Positions 1-8,007 of a stretch of DNA of 64,000 nucleotides are shown piece after piece (the first letter of the stretch is position 1; each line of letters begins with the position of its first letter). The position numbers were made by a program, and so were the translations under genes. Under the pieces are notes generated by a model, which worked only from the letters and a program-made list of their open reading frames with translations, was not told the origin of the DNA and did no database searches. Where the stretch lies: contig OZ257255.1 in the NCBI GenBank assembly GCA_965279655.1, positions 496,001 to 560,000 on the forward strand, given 5' to 3'. The stretch is from SCTM01 sp965279655. GTDB taxonomy: Bacteria; Pseudomonadota; Alphaproteobacteria; Rhodospirillales; Rhodospirillaceae.

Positions 1-1
1 C

Positions 2-589
2 GTCCTCAAGCCCGTCGTCGCTACGCCCGAAAGCCTGACGGGCTACGGGTGGCTGATCGGCGAGCCCGACGGCAAGGTCCGCGATAAGATCGATTTCTAC
101 GGCCGGGAAGTGCAGGTGCTGCAGCCGGCGGTTTTCCACGGCAACGACGACCTCTGTCTGAACCTCGTCACCTTCACGCGGCGTAACTTTGCGGTGCGCT
201 GGATGGAGGTTCACACCAAGCACACGCAGACCTTCATTCCCCTCAAGGGTCATCCCTTCATCATGGTGCTCGGCAAGCCTACACGTTTGAAACCCGACGG
301 CACGCTGGACATGAGCAAGCCTGACCTGCCGAACCCGGACGACGTCACGGCTTTCCTGTTCGACGGCAGCGGCGGCATTGTCATGGACGTGGGGGTCTGG
401 CATGAGGTGCCGTTCCCGTTCGAGGCGCGCACCAACTTCGTGTGCATCTGCACCAATGAGACCAACGTGAACCTGGAACAGCAGGGCGCGGACGGCGAAT
501 GCCTCGGCGGCGATCTGGACAAGAAGAACATCGCCAAGTACTTCGGCTACACCTTTGAAATCGACGTTACGGACATCAAGCACACATGA
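2..589 (+). CDS. allA: Ureidoglycolate lyase (AllA family), 5' end cut by window edge
   Basis: The frame is open from the left edge to a stop at 587-589 and gives 195 visible residues. The first visible residues (LKPVVATPESLTGYGWLIGEP minus its last residue) look like the usual beginning of the family, so probably only a few codons are missing. A GTG at 110 is internal and is not the start. The stretch VHTKHTQTFIPL and the later MDVGVWHEVPFPF match the cupin-like core of ureidoglycolate lyases, cytoplasmic enzymes that split ureidoglycolate into glyoxylate and urea in purine/allantoin breakdown. The stop overlaps the next gene's start (ATGA), so the two are probably co-transcribed. No other allantoin genes are visible to support the pathway; some family members act on other substrates. 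Confidence 0.75.
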   Translation, partial: VLKPVVATPESLTGYGWLIGEPDGKVRDKIDFYGREVQVLQPAVFHGNDDLCLNLVTFTRRNFAVRWMEVHTKHTQTFIPLKGHPFIMVLGKPTRLKPDGTLDMSKPDLPNPDDVTAFLFDGSGGIVMDVGVWHEVPFPFEARTNFVCICTNETNVNLEQQGADGECLGGDLDKKNIAKYFGYTFEIDVTDIKHT

Positions 590-1251
590 TCGATCTCTAC
601 ACCTGGGGCACACCGAACGGCCGCAAGGTCTCCATCGCACTGGAGGAATACAAGATTCCCTACACGGTCCATCCGATCGTGATGAAGAAGCTTGTGCAGA
701 AGGAACCCTGGTTCCTCAAGATCAACCCGAACGGCCGCATTCCGGCGATCGTCGACCGCGCCAATGGTGATTTTGCCGTGTTCGAGTCCGGCGCGATCCT
801 CTGGTACCTGATGGAGATGATCGACGCGCCGTTCCTGAAGGACCGCAAGCAGCGCTCGGTCGTGATGCAGTGGCTGATGTTCCAGATGGGCGGCGTCGGC
901 CCCATGCAGGGCCAGGCGAACGTCTTCCACCGCTACTTCCCGGAAAAGATCCCGTCGGTGATCGCCCGTTACCAGAACGAAGCCACGCGCCTCTACGGCG
1001 TGATGGACGGACGCTTGGCGGACGTCGAGTTCCTCGCCGGCGATTATTCCATCGCCGACATGGCGACCTATCCGTGGGTCGCCCAGCACGATTGGTCCGG
1101 CGTGGACCTCGCGCAGTTCAAGCACCTCAGCCGCTGGTTCGACACTTTGAGCGCGCGCCCCGCCGTGCAGGCCGGCATGAAGGTGCCCGACACCGCCGTC
1201 CTGCCGGAAGCTGAACGCGTCGCCAACGCGCAAGTGATCCTGCAGACCTGA
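586..1251 (+). CDS. Glutathione S-transferase family protein
   Basis: The protein has 221 residues, a normal GST length. The N-terminal thioredoxin-like half shows LYTWGTPNGRKVSIALEE, the cis-Pro region NPNGRIPAIVD and the glutathione-binding FESGAILWYL. The C-terminal helical half includes DYSIADMATYPW, which carries the conserved N-capping Asp motif. The start codon overlaps the ureidoglycolate lyase stop in ATGA. The closest style is the YfcG/YghU group, which can act as disulfide reductases or peroxidases rather than classical detoxifying transferases. The true substrate cannot be read from sequence. Confidence 0.85.
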   Translation: MIDLYTWGTPNGRKVSIALEEYKIPYTVHPIVMKKLVQKEPWFLKINPNGRIPAIVDRANGDFAVFESGAILWYLMEMIDAPFLKDRKQRSVVMQWLMFQMGGVGPMQGQANVFHRYFPEKIPSVIARYQNEATRLYGVMDGRLADVEFLAGDYSIADMATYPWVAQHDWSGVDLAQFKHLSRWFDTLSARPAVQAGMKVPDTAVLPEAERVANAQVILQT

Positions 1252-1260
1252 CCACAGGCT

Positions 1261-1369
1261 GTCATCCCGGCCGAGCGTAGCGAGAGCCGGGATCCAGGGT
1301 AAATTGATCGGATGGTACATGTGACCCTAGACCACGGATCGCGCCGCTGCGCGGCTTGTCCGGGGTGAC
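1261..1369. repeat. REP-like palindromic intergenic repeat, copy A
   Basis: The element opens with GTCATCCCGG and closes with CCGGGGTGAC, which are reverse complements apart from one position. Each arm holds a smaller hairpin: CCCGG...CCGGG around CGAGCGTAGCGAG on the left and GCGCCGC/GCGGC on the right. CCAGGGT and ACCCTAG sit at the centre. Two relatives with the same architecture lie at 20457-20609 and 28843-28952. All three are intergenic, as expected of dispersed palindromic repeats. Confidence 0.7.
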
Positions 1370-1436
1370 AAGGGAGTGGAATCAAAAACGGCGCGTCCCT
1401 CGCGAGACGCGCCGTTCGAATTTGCAGTGAGGCCTC

Positions 1437-1769
1437 TTAGCCGGTCGCTTTGGCGGCCCAAGAGTCGCAATGGCCGGCGCTGTTGACCGGGCCCTGGAAG
1501 ATTTCGCACTTCCCGCAGGGCGGCTTTTCGCCCATGGCGAAGAACCCGCAGCCGGCGCAATTCTTGGCCGGATCCGGCGCCTGCTCGACGTAGTGGCCGG
1601 CCTTGCGCAGGCTGTTCTCGGACACACTCAGCTGGTTCGGGTCGGCGCAGGCGGCCACCTTCGGCTTGCTCTCGCCGCAGGCGCTCAGCGCGTACAAGGC
1701 CACGCCGGCCGCCGGCAGTTGGATGCCCTGGCGCAGCACGCTACGGCGGGTGATTTTCGGATCGGTCAT
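1437..1769 (-). CDS. High-potential iron-sulfur protein (HiPIP), Tat-exported
   Basis: The protein has 110 residues. I chose the ATG at 1769 because GGGGAG lies just upstream and because the Tat signal ITRRSVLRQ falls right at the N-terminus (RR at 8-9); a longer frame exists but has no support. The four 4Fe-4S ligands are likely Cys71, Cys74, Cys88 and Cys101, in the context CAGC...CEIF...HCDSW. HiPIPs are periplasmic one-electron carriers that feed terminal oxidases or photosynthetic reaction centres. An additional Cys85 sits in PPCGKC, and Cys31 and Cys41 occur near the signal region. The gene diverges from the PQQ-dehydrogenase gene across about 215 bp, which suggests a periplasmic redox connection. 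Confidence 0.88.
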   Translation of the reverse strand: MTDPKITRRSVLRQGIQLPAAGVALYALSACGESKPKVAACADPNQLSVSENSLRKAGHYVEQAPDPAKNCAGCGFFAMGEKPPCGKCEIFQGPVNSAGHCDSWAAKATG

Positions 1770-1985
1770 GGTCGTCTCCCCTAGGCCTGACATCGATGGG
1801 CGGTATCCAACCGCAAGTGTCTGGTTTCCGCAATAACATCCTTGTTCACAAACGGTAATTTGAGGGCCCACGACGTGAACGGCCTGGCGGAAACGGCTGG
1901 CGTCGGGCGGCGATCCGTCGTCAGCTATGTTGTTGCGAACGGCTCGCAGGCGCCTGCGCCAGATCGCGAGGGGAAGAGGGGCATT

Positions 1986-3926
1986 ATGAGCGGGGGAAAC
2001 CGGTTCGCGGCCGCGAGCGTGTTGCTGGCCGCCTGCATCGCTGTCGCGCCTTCGTACGCCGCCGAGGGCGATTGGCCCGGCTTCGGCAACGATCCCGGCG
2101 GCAGCCAGTATTCACCGCTCGATCAGATTTCCGCCGCCAATGTCGCCAAGCTGAAACTCGCCTGGACCCATCGCACCGGCGATGTGGGCAAGCCGGGCAG
2201 TCCGACCGGCGCGACCAATCTCGAAGCGGTCCCGATCCATGTGAACGAGACCCTCTACTACTGCACGCCCTTCGAGCGTGTGTTCGCGCTCGATCCGGTT
2301 ACGGGCAAAGAGAAATGGGTATTCGATCCCCGCAAGGACGGCATCGACGGCAAGCCCTTCGTGACCACGCCGAAGAAGGCGACCATCTGCCGCCACGTCG
2401 CCTATTGGCAGGCCGCGACGCCTGAAGCAGGACAGTCCTGCCAGAAGCGCATCTTCAAGGGCGACGCCGGCGGGTTCGTTTATGCGCTGGACGCCGACAC
2501 CGGCAAACCCTGCGCCGACTTTGGCGTGGAGAAGGGCCATCCCGGTTACGTCAGTCAGTGGGACTATCCCAATAACGGCGAGAACGACACCAACCGCGGC
2601 ATGACCTCAGGTCCTGTGGTGATCGGCGATCTCGTCATCGCCGCGCCCAATTCGCGCGACAGCACCGCCAACGCCAACGACGGCGTCGTGCGCGCCTTCG
2701 ATGCGCGCACCGGCGTGCTGAAGTGGGAGTTCAATCCCATTCCGGCGGAGCACGTGAACGACACGGGCGCGGTGAACGTCTGGTCCACCATCAGCACCGA
2801 TCCGGAACGAGGCCTCGTCTTCCTGCCGACCACCAGCCCGTCGCCGGACTACTACGGCGGCTTGCGCGCCTTCGACGTCCCGCTGTCGGACTCAACGGTC
2901 GCCCTGTCGGTGGAGACCGGCCAGCCTGTGTGGCACTACCAGACTATCCGCCATAACCTCGACGACCTCGATCTTCCCGGCCACGCGCTGCTGGTGAACA
3001 TCAAGAAGGGCGGCCAGGACATTCCGGTCGCGATCCAGCAGAGCAAGCTCGGCGTGGCCTTCGTGTTCGACCGCGCCACCGGTCAGCCAATCTGGCCGAT
3101 CGAAGATCGCCCGGCGCCGGCCTCCGACATCCCCGGCGAGAAGGCGTCGCCCACGCAGCCCTGGCCCACGCTGCCCGAAGCCTTCGCGCGCCAGAAGCTC
3201 ACCGAAGACGACATGTTCGGCCTCACGCCCATCGACCGCGCCTGGTGCAAGGCGCGCTTCCGCGAGATGCGCTACGAGGGCCCATTCACCCCCGGTAGCC
3301 TCAAGGGCTCGCTGGTGTTTCCCTTCGGCGCCGGCAACTGGGGCGGGGCCGCCTTCGACAAGAAGAACAATCAACTGATCGTGAAAGGCCAGAACATGGC
3401 CTTCAAGCTCAAGCTGATTGAAAAGAAGACCGGCGGCGCGAACACCCAGGCCGATGCCTTCCTCGGCGCCGACGTGGGCGGTACGGATTACCGCTCCGAG
3501 GTCGGGCTGTTCCTGTCGCCGCTCGGCGTTCCTTGCACACCGCCGCCCTTCGGCACCATCACCGCCATCGACATGGAAACCGGCAAGATCAAGTGGCAGG
3601 TGCCGCTCGGTCAGGCTAAGAAGTGGGGCATCACCGCGCCCGAATTCCTCAAGTGGGGCTCGCCCAATATCGGCGGGCCGATCGTGACCGGCGGCGGGTT
3701 GGTGTTCGTGGCCGCCAGTGTGGACGCGAAGCTGCGCGCGCTAGACGTCTCCACAGGGAAGGAACTCTGGCAAGGGCGATTGCCCGCGCCCGGCACAACA
3801 ATTCCCATGACATACATGGCCGGCGGCAAGCAGTATGTTGCCGTCGCCGCCGGCGGCAATGCGCGTCTTGCCGAGGAACTCTCCGACGCGCTTGTCGTAT
3901 TCGCCCTTCCCGATGAGGCTCAATAA
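1986..3926 (+). CDS. Periplasmic PQQ-dependent dehydrogenase (quinoprotein)
   Basis: The protein has 646 residues from the ATG at 1986, which has GAGGGG upstream and is followed by a good signal peptide (residues 1-25, cleavage near SYA-AEG). The in-frame extension back to 1842 lacks any such feature. The mature protein is built of repeated beta-propeller W-motifs such as ALDPVTGKEKW, ALDADTGK, AFDARTGVLKW and DVSTGKELW. It ends with the typical PMTYMAGGKQYVAVAAGGN. It lacks the N-terminal membrane helices of membrane glucose dehydrogenase and has no CxxCH, so it should be a soluble quinoprotein oxidising an alcohol or sugar. Substrate unknown. The stop abuts the MFS start with no gap. No PQQ synthesis gene is in the window. 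Confidence 0.88.
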   Translation: MSGGNRFAAASVLLAACIAVAPSYAAEGDWPGFGNDPGGSQYSPLDQISAANVAKLKLAWTHRTGDVGKPGSPTGATNLEAVPIHVNETLYYCTPFERVFALDPVTGKEKWVFDPRKDGIDGKPFVTTPKKATICRHVAYWQAATPEAGQSCQKRIFKGDAGGFVYALDADTGKPCADFGVEKGHPGYVSQWDYPNNGENDTNRGMTSGPVVIGDLVIAAPNSRDSTANANDGVVRAFDARTGVLKWEFNPIPAEHVNDTGAVNVWSTISTDPERGLVFLPTTSPSPDYYGGLRAFDVPLSDSTVALSVETGQPVWHYQTIRHNLDDLDLPGHALLVNIKKGGQDIPVAIQQSKLGVAFVFDRATGQPIWPIEDRPAPASDIPGEKASPTQPWPTLPEAFARQKLTEDDMFGLTPIDRAWCKARFREMRYEGPFTPGSLKGSLVFPFGAGNWGGAAFDKKNNQLIVKGQNMAFKLKLIEKKTGGANTQADAFLGADVGGTDYRSEVGLFLSPLGVPCTPPPFGTITAIDMETGKIKWQVPLGQAKKWGITAPEFLKWGSPNIGGPIVTGGGLVFVAASVDAKLRALDVSTGKELWQGRLPAPGTTIPMTYMAGGKQYVAVAAGGNARLAEELSDALVVFALPDEAQ

Positions 3927-5162
3927 ATGACCACCACCACCGTCCGCGAAGAATTTGCCCGCGCCTGGAAAACCCTGTTCGCCTCATCGGCGGGCGTCGG
4001 GTTCGGCCTCACCGGCATCACCTATTACTCATTCGGCGTGTTCGTCGTGCCGCTGATGGAATCCTTCGGCTGGACGCGCGGCGAAGCCACGCTCGGCTCC
4101 AGTTTCCTGATCATCGGCACGGCCATCACGGCCCCCATCGTCGGCACCCTGATCGACAAGTTCGGCGCGCGCAAAGTCACGCTGGCGTCGGTCTTCGGCG
4201 TGATCCTCGGGTATCTCGCCCTCAGCCAGCAGTCTGGCGACATCAAACTATTCTACGCAACGTGGCTGTTGATGTCCCTGGCGGGCGGCGGCACCACCCC
4301 GGTGGTTTACACCCGCGCCGTGAACATGTGGTTCGACAAAGGGCGCGGCCTCGCGCTGGGCTTGGCGCTCGCGGGCTCCGGTATCTCCGGCATTTTCGGC
4401 CCTCCGTTCCTGACCGGACTGATCCGCGACTACGGCTGGCAGGGTGCCTATAAGGCGCTCGCCGTGCTGACCCTCGTGATCGCATTCCCGATCCTGTTCC
4501 TGCTGTTCCGTGAGCGCAAAGTGGACAACGCCCTGCCGGAGCACCAGAGCGCCAACCTGCCGGGCATGGACGTGCCGGAAGCGATCCGCACCGTCGACTT
4601 CTGGAAGATCGGCATCGGCTTCATCCTCATCGCCGCCACCGTGGCGGCGCTGGGCATCAACCTCGTGCCGCTGATGCGCGACAAGGGCGTGTCGGCGGAA
4701 GCCGCCGCGGCTTATGCCAGCGCCATGGGCATCGCCGTCCTCGTGGGCCGCATCGGCGTTGGCTACATCCTCGACCGCTTCCCGGCGACGATCGTCGCGC
4801 GCGTCCTGATCTCCCTCACGGCGATCGGCTGCTTGCTGCTGGCATGGAAAGACGCCCCGTGGTGGACCGCCATCGTCGCCGCCGCCATGTTCGGCTTCGC
4901 CGCCGCGACGGAGGTGGACTTGGTGGCGTTCCTGTCCAGCCGCTACTTCGGCATGAAGGCCTACGGCAAGATCTACGGTCTCCAGATCACGCTGTTCTAC
5001 ATCGGCGCGGCCAGCGGTCCGCTGGTGGCCGGCATGATGTACGACTCCTTCCACGGCTACACCGAAGTGCTCTACATCTGCGCCGCCTTGCTGGTGGTCG
5101 GGGCCTTCATCGTCGGCTCCCTCGGAAAGCCGCCACATTTCGGTGAAATCAAAGGCCACTAA
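3927..5162 (+). CDS. MFS transporter (OFA/monocarboxylate-like)
   Basis: The protein has 411 residues with about twelve hydrophobic segments. The loop between helices 2 and 3 carries GTLIDKFGARKVT, the MFS A-motif (consensus GxLxDrxGrR). The late signature SSRYFGMKAYGKIYG is shared almost word for word with the MFS protein at 50228, so the two are paralogues. The ATG follows the PQQ-dehydrogenase stop directly (TAAATG), which indicates translational coupling. It probably moves the substrate or product of that enzyme, perhaps an organic acid; this is inference from position only. Confidence 0.88.
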   Translation: MTTTTVREEFARAWKTLFASSAGVGFGLTGITYYSFGVFVVPLMESFGWTRGEATLGSSFLIIGTAITAPIVGTLIDKFGARKVTLASVFGVILGYLALSQQSGDIKLFYATWLLMSLAGGGTTPVVYTRAVNMWFDKGRGLALGLALAGSGISGIFGPPFLTGLIRDYGWQGAYKALAVLTLVIAFPILFLLFRERKVDNALPEHQSANLPGMDVPEAIRTVDFWKIGIGFILIAATVAALGINLVPLMRDKGVSAEAAAAYASAMGIAVLVGRIGVGYILDRFPATIVARVLISLTAIGCLLLAWKDAPWWTAIVAAAMFGFAAATEVDLVAFLSSRYFGMKAYGKIYGLQITLFYIGAASGPLVAGMMYDSFHGYTEVLYICAALLVVGAFIVGSLGKPPHFGEIKGH

Positions 5163-5189
5163 GCCCCCACTGTCCAATTTGTGGGCCAA

Positions 5190-5219
5190 CCCGCAGAAAG
5201 CATCCTGTCTTTCTGCGGG
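5190..5219 (+). terminator. Strong hairpin after the MFS gene, weak as a terminator
   Basis: CCCGCAGAAAG and CTTTCTGCGGG form a perfect 11-bp stem around an 8-nt loop, 27 bases after the transporter stop. No T-run follows on either strand, so it is not a canonical intrinsic terminator. It could act as a mRNA 3' end stabiliser or as a Rho-assisted end. Confidence 0.5.
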
Positions 5220-5284
5220 CGGGCTATAGTGCTGCCGGAACCGCGATCGCGGTCCGTTCTGAATTCACAATGGGAGGCACCATC

Positions 5285-5785
5285 ATGAAACTCGCAAGCT
5301 TGAGCCTTGGCCTGATTATCGCCGCCACCAGCGCTGCCCTGGCGCAGCCGCCGGCCGCTGCCCCGGCCGCACCGCCCGCGCCGCCGGCGCTCACCGCCGA
5401 TTCCCAGGCGCCGGTCGTGAAGGGCAAGGACCTCACCAAGAACGCGGTGGCGTTCATTACCGAGAACGGCCAGCTGAAGGTCGTGCGTGGTCCTGATGCG
5501 CTGAAGGCGCCGAAGGATGCCACCGTGATCCAGACGGAAGTGTTCCCGCTCGGCGGCGTGAACTACACCCGCATCACCATCCCCAAGGGCAAGGCTTTCA
5601 CCGCGCCGAAGGGCAGTGACTCGGTCGTCTATGTGCTCAAGGGCAAGATCAACGTGAAGCTCGGCACCGTCACCGCCGACCTCGAACCGGGCGACGCGTG
5701 GCGCAAGCTTTCGCCGCAGGTCAACACCTACACCGCGATCGAGGAAACCACGATCCTCGAAACCGCAGCGCCGGCCACGAAGTAA
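5285..5785 (+). CDS. Secreted cupin-like protein, copy 1
   Basis: The protein has 166 residues starting MKLASLSLGLIIAATSA; an upstream in-frame ATG at 5270 would put five residues before the signal peptide. A Pro/Ala-rich linker follows the signal. The body has a small beta-barrel look: PLGGVNYTRITIPKGKAFTAP, DSVVYVLKGKINVKLG and DLEPGDAWRKL resemble the two cupin motifs, but the metal-binding histidines are missing. It is the tandem paralogue of the gene at 5856, with much of the body shared. No enzymatic role can be assigned; a periplasmic ligand-binding or structural role is possible. Confidence 0.75.
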   Translation: MKLASLSLGLIIAATSAALAQPPAAAPAAPPAPPALTADSQAPVVKGKDLTKNAVAFITENGQLKVVRGPDALKAPKDATVIQTEVFPLGGVNYTRITIPKGKAFTAPKGSDSVVYVLKGKINVKLGTVTADLEPGDAWRKLSPQVNTYTAIEETTILETAAPATK

Positions 5786-5807
5786 GTCCACAAGGCTTGC
5801 AAGGGAA

Positions 5808-5838
5808 AGGGCGCTCGGTTCACCGGGCGCCCTTTTTT
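5808..5838 (+). terminator. Rho-independent terminator between the two cupin-like genes
   Basis: GGGCGCTCGGT pairs with ACCGGGCGCCC (one G-T wobble) across a two-base centre and is followed directly by six T. It lies just after the first cupin-like gene, so the downstream copy is probably read from its own promoter or by partial read-through. Confidence 0.92.
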
Positions 5839-5855
5839 ATTCGGGAGACTGTCCG

Positions 5856-6311
5856 ATGAAGATGCTGAGTGTCCTATTGCTCGCAAGCGGTATCGCATTC
5901 GCGCAGGCGCCGCTGACGCCCGAGTCCAAAGCGCCGGTCGTCCGCATCAAGGACGTGACCAAAGCCCCGATCGCGTTCTACGTCGAGAACGGCAAGAACA
6001 TCGTCGCCCGCGGCCCCGACGCCGCCAAAGCGCCCAAGGGCGCGGTCGTGCTCCAGGTGGAGATCATGCCGCTGGGTGGCGCGCAGAATTATCGCCGTAT
6101 CACCATCGCGAAGGGGCAGTCCTTCACCGCGCCCACGAACTCGGACACGCTGGTCTACGTGCTCAAGGGCAAGATGAAACTGAAACTCGGCGCGGTCGAC
6201 GCGGAGGTGGACGAGGGCGATGCCTGGCGCAAGATCGCCGTGCAGACTAACATCTACACGGCGCTTGAAGACACGCTCTTGGTCGAAACCGACGCGCCGC
6301 TCACGAAGTAG
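5856..6311 (+). CDS. Secreted cupin-like protein, copy 2
   Basis: The protein has 151 residues. A short signal peptide (MKMLSVLLLASGIAFAQA) leads into a body closely similar to the preceding gene: both have the APVV-KD-TK opening, RGPDA-KAPK, PLGG-NYRRITI, VYVLKGK, GDAWRK and a final ETDAPLTK-type tail. It lacks the Pro/Ala linker of copy 1. It also lacks cupin metal ligands. Its stop is four bases from the stop of the convergent gene at 6316. Tandem duplication followed by divergence is the simplest reading; function unknown. Confidence 0.75.
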   Translation: MKMLSVLLLASGIAFAQAPLTPESKAPVVRIKDVTKAPIAFYVENGKNIVARGPDAAKAPKGAVVLQVEIMPLGGAQNYRRITIAKGQSFTAPTNSDTLVYVLKGKMKLKLGAVDAEVDEGDAWRKIAVQTNIYTALEDTLLVETDAPLTK

Positions 6312-6315
6312 AGCG

Positions 6316-6855
6316 TTACTGTCCGCGGCTCACGTTGAAGGAAATCTTCTCGCCGCCGGTCAGTACAGTGCCGGATGCGTCGACGACCGTGGCGTTGTAG
6401 ACGCCGGGTCCGCGCACGGGCACCTCCGAGAACACGCGAACGGCTTCGCCGCCCTTGAAGCGGAACGGCGTGATGATCACATGGCCGCCGTCCTTGTACT
6501 TCGCGCCCAGCGCCGAGAGAGACTTGGTGAGTTCGTTGAGCTTCGCGCCGTTGGCGGCGACAACGTTCGTCTCGATCTTGGACTCGGCGTCCTCCGCCTC
6601 CACAACGTGCACCAGGACCGCGTTCGGATCCGCGATCTGGATCGTGAAGAATGAGACGATGCGGGTGCCGTCGGCGCGTTTCTGCAGCCGGGACATGTCC
6701 ACGAACGTACCGGGCAGCGCCACTTCGCCGCAGCCGCCGCTCTCGGTGCGGGTGATGCAGAAGCCGGCTTGGGTGAGGCGCGGCGGCGCATCGGCCGCAT
6801 ACGCGGGCGCCAGCGCGGCGAACGCACACAGAGCAACAGCAAGGCGCATCGTCAT
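6316..6855 (-). CDS. Exported protein of unknown function, partner of FMN-binding protein
   Basis: The protein has 179 residues from the ATG at 6855, whose first base is the last base of the upstream gene's TAA. A second ATG two codons later is equally usable. A signal peptide (MRLAVALCAFAALAPAYA) is clear. Two cysteines lie close together near the mature N-terminus in GFCITRTESGGCGE and could form a disulfide. The rest is predicted beta-rich, with VPVRGPGVYNATVVD near the end resembling an Ig-like or carbohydrate-binding strand pattern. I do not recognise the family. The one-base overlap argues that it works with the FMN-binding protein. Confidence 0.65.
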   Translation of the reverse strand: MTMRLAVALCAFAALAPAYAADAPPRLTQAGFCITRTESGGCGEVALPGTFVDMSRLQKRADGTRIVSFFTIQIADPNAVLVHVVEAEDAESKIETNVVAANGAKLNELTKSLSALGAKYKDGGHVIITPFRFKGGEAVRVFSEVPVRGPGVYNATVVDASGTVLTGGEKISFNVSRGQ

Positions 6856-7367
6856 TAGCCGGCCTTTTGTACGAGGAATTTGGTGTAGGTCGCGATGGTG
6901 CGCTTCACGCCTTCGGTGATGTGTTCGACGGACAACGTGGTCCCGGAGATGTTGGCGATATCGGTGAACCCGAAGCCTTGCTTGCCGATGAACTGATCGC
7001 GCCAGCGCGGGCTGCGGATGCCGCTGTACTCTGGCAGGCATACGAGGATCTCGATGCCCTTCACCACGCCGTCCTTATCGATGCCGATCGCATAGGTGAC
7101 GCGGTCGTCGCGGCCCATCACTTGATCGAGGATGAACCAGCCGCCGGTGGACGCTTTCCACGCGCGCACTTTGGAGCGCATCACCGGTGCGGCGACGGTC
7201 TTCAACAGGTCGTCGACTTGCGCCTCAGTCAAAAGGAGATCGGCTTGCGTAAAGGTCGCGTCGGGGAACAGCGCGCGCTGGGCTTGCTCAAGCGTGAGGT
7301 AATCCGCGGCTTGCGCCGGCGCGGTCGCGACCAGCGCGACGGGAAACATCATCAACTGGAACCGCAT
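6855..7367 (-). CDS. Exported FMN-binding domain protein (covalently flavinylated)
   Basis: The protein has 170 residues from the ATG at 7367, with GGGGA about seven bases upstream and a signal peptide (MRFQLMMFPVALVATAPAQA) immediately after; the longer in-frame ATG at 7409 adds an unlikely extension. The C-terminal part holds GFTDIANISGTTLSVEHIT, which matches the SGATxS/T flavinylation site of RnfG/NqrC-type FMN-binding domains. FMN would be attached to the second Thr by an ApbE transferase outside the cytoplasm. No ApbE gene is in this window. No membrane anchor follows the signal peptide, so it is likely a soluble periplasmic electron carrier. Confidence 0.78.
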   Translation of the reverse strand: MRFQLMMFPVALVATAPAQAADYLTLEQAQRALFPDATFTQADLLLTEAQVDDLLKTVAAPVMRSKVRAWKASTGGWFILDQVMGRDDRVTYAIGIDKDGVVKGIEILVCLPEYSGIRSPRWRDQFIGKQGFGFTDIANISGTTLSVEHITEGVKRTIATYTKFLVQKAG

Positions 7368-7450
7368 CGCAATTCCCCAGGTGAACTTACATCCGTGGAT
7401 TTGCGTCATTCTGCGGACCTGCCTTGGCCGGGTCTACCAAAAACGGTCGC

Positions 7451-7978
7451 TTAGCCGGGCAGTTTCGTGCCGTCCGGCCACTGGCGCTCGTCCTTGCGCT
7501 CGTTCCAGCCGATGCGCTGCAGGAAGTCCGCGTCGGCGGCCGCGAGATAGGTTTGCTGCAAGCGCAATCCGAAGGCCGGCGGGGCCTCCACGTAGTGCAC
7601 GATGCGCCACACATGGCCCCGGCGGCGGAAGACGGCGGTGGCCCGGCTGTCCACGCCCATGGGCCGCGGCACGCCCTGCAGCAAGCCGTTCCAATGCATT
7701 TCGTACAGCGCCAAAGCGAGATCCGGCGCAAGCGCGCGGACATTCACGTTCCAGGTGCGCATGGATGCCGCCTGCAAGCGCAATTGCGCGCGTTCGAGGT
7801 AGTCCAGCAAGGCTGCACGCCCGATCAGGGGTGCCTCCACTTCCTGCGGCAGGAAGAAGATCTCCGGCTCGTCCTTGTCCCAAAGGTCGGCGATGGCCTT
7901 CAGGTCCAAGCGCGTCCAACAGCCACACAATTGCGCGAGGACATCGGCGATCTCAGTGGTGAGCGGCGATGACGTCAT
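7451..7978 (-). CDS. SnoaL-like / NTF2-fold protein
   Basis: The protein has 175 residues from the ATG at 7978. The pattern of an N-terminal helix pair (LAQLCGCWTRLDLKAIADLW) followed by FFLPQEVEAPLIGRAALLDYL and strands ending in AVFRRRGHVWRIVHYVEAP is typical of the NTF2-like fold used by SnoaL and DUF4440 proteins. These are small ligand-binding or isomerase domains. There is no signal peptide, so unlike its neighbours it is probably cytoplasmic. It lies 29 bp downstream of the COG4315-type gene, consistent with the same transcript. Substrate unknown. Confidence 0.65.
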   Translation of the reverse strand: MTSSPLTTEIADVLAQLCGCWTRLDLKAIADLWDKDEPEIFFLPQEVEAPLIGRAALLDYLERAQLRLQAASMRTWNVNVRALAPDLALALYEMHWNGLLQGVPRPMGVDSRATAVFRRRGHVWRIVHYVEAPPAFGLRLQQTYLAAADADFLQRIGWNERKDERQWPDGTKLPG

Positions 7979-8007
7979 AAGCGATTGTTGGCCGGCATGA
8001 GAGTTTG

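Noticed and set aside
547..1320. A 257-codon minus-strand open frame over the GST gene
   Set aside because: The GST frame has clear thioredoxin-fold motifs; the opposite frame is His/Arg/Asp-rich with no domain.
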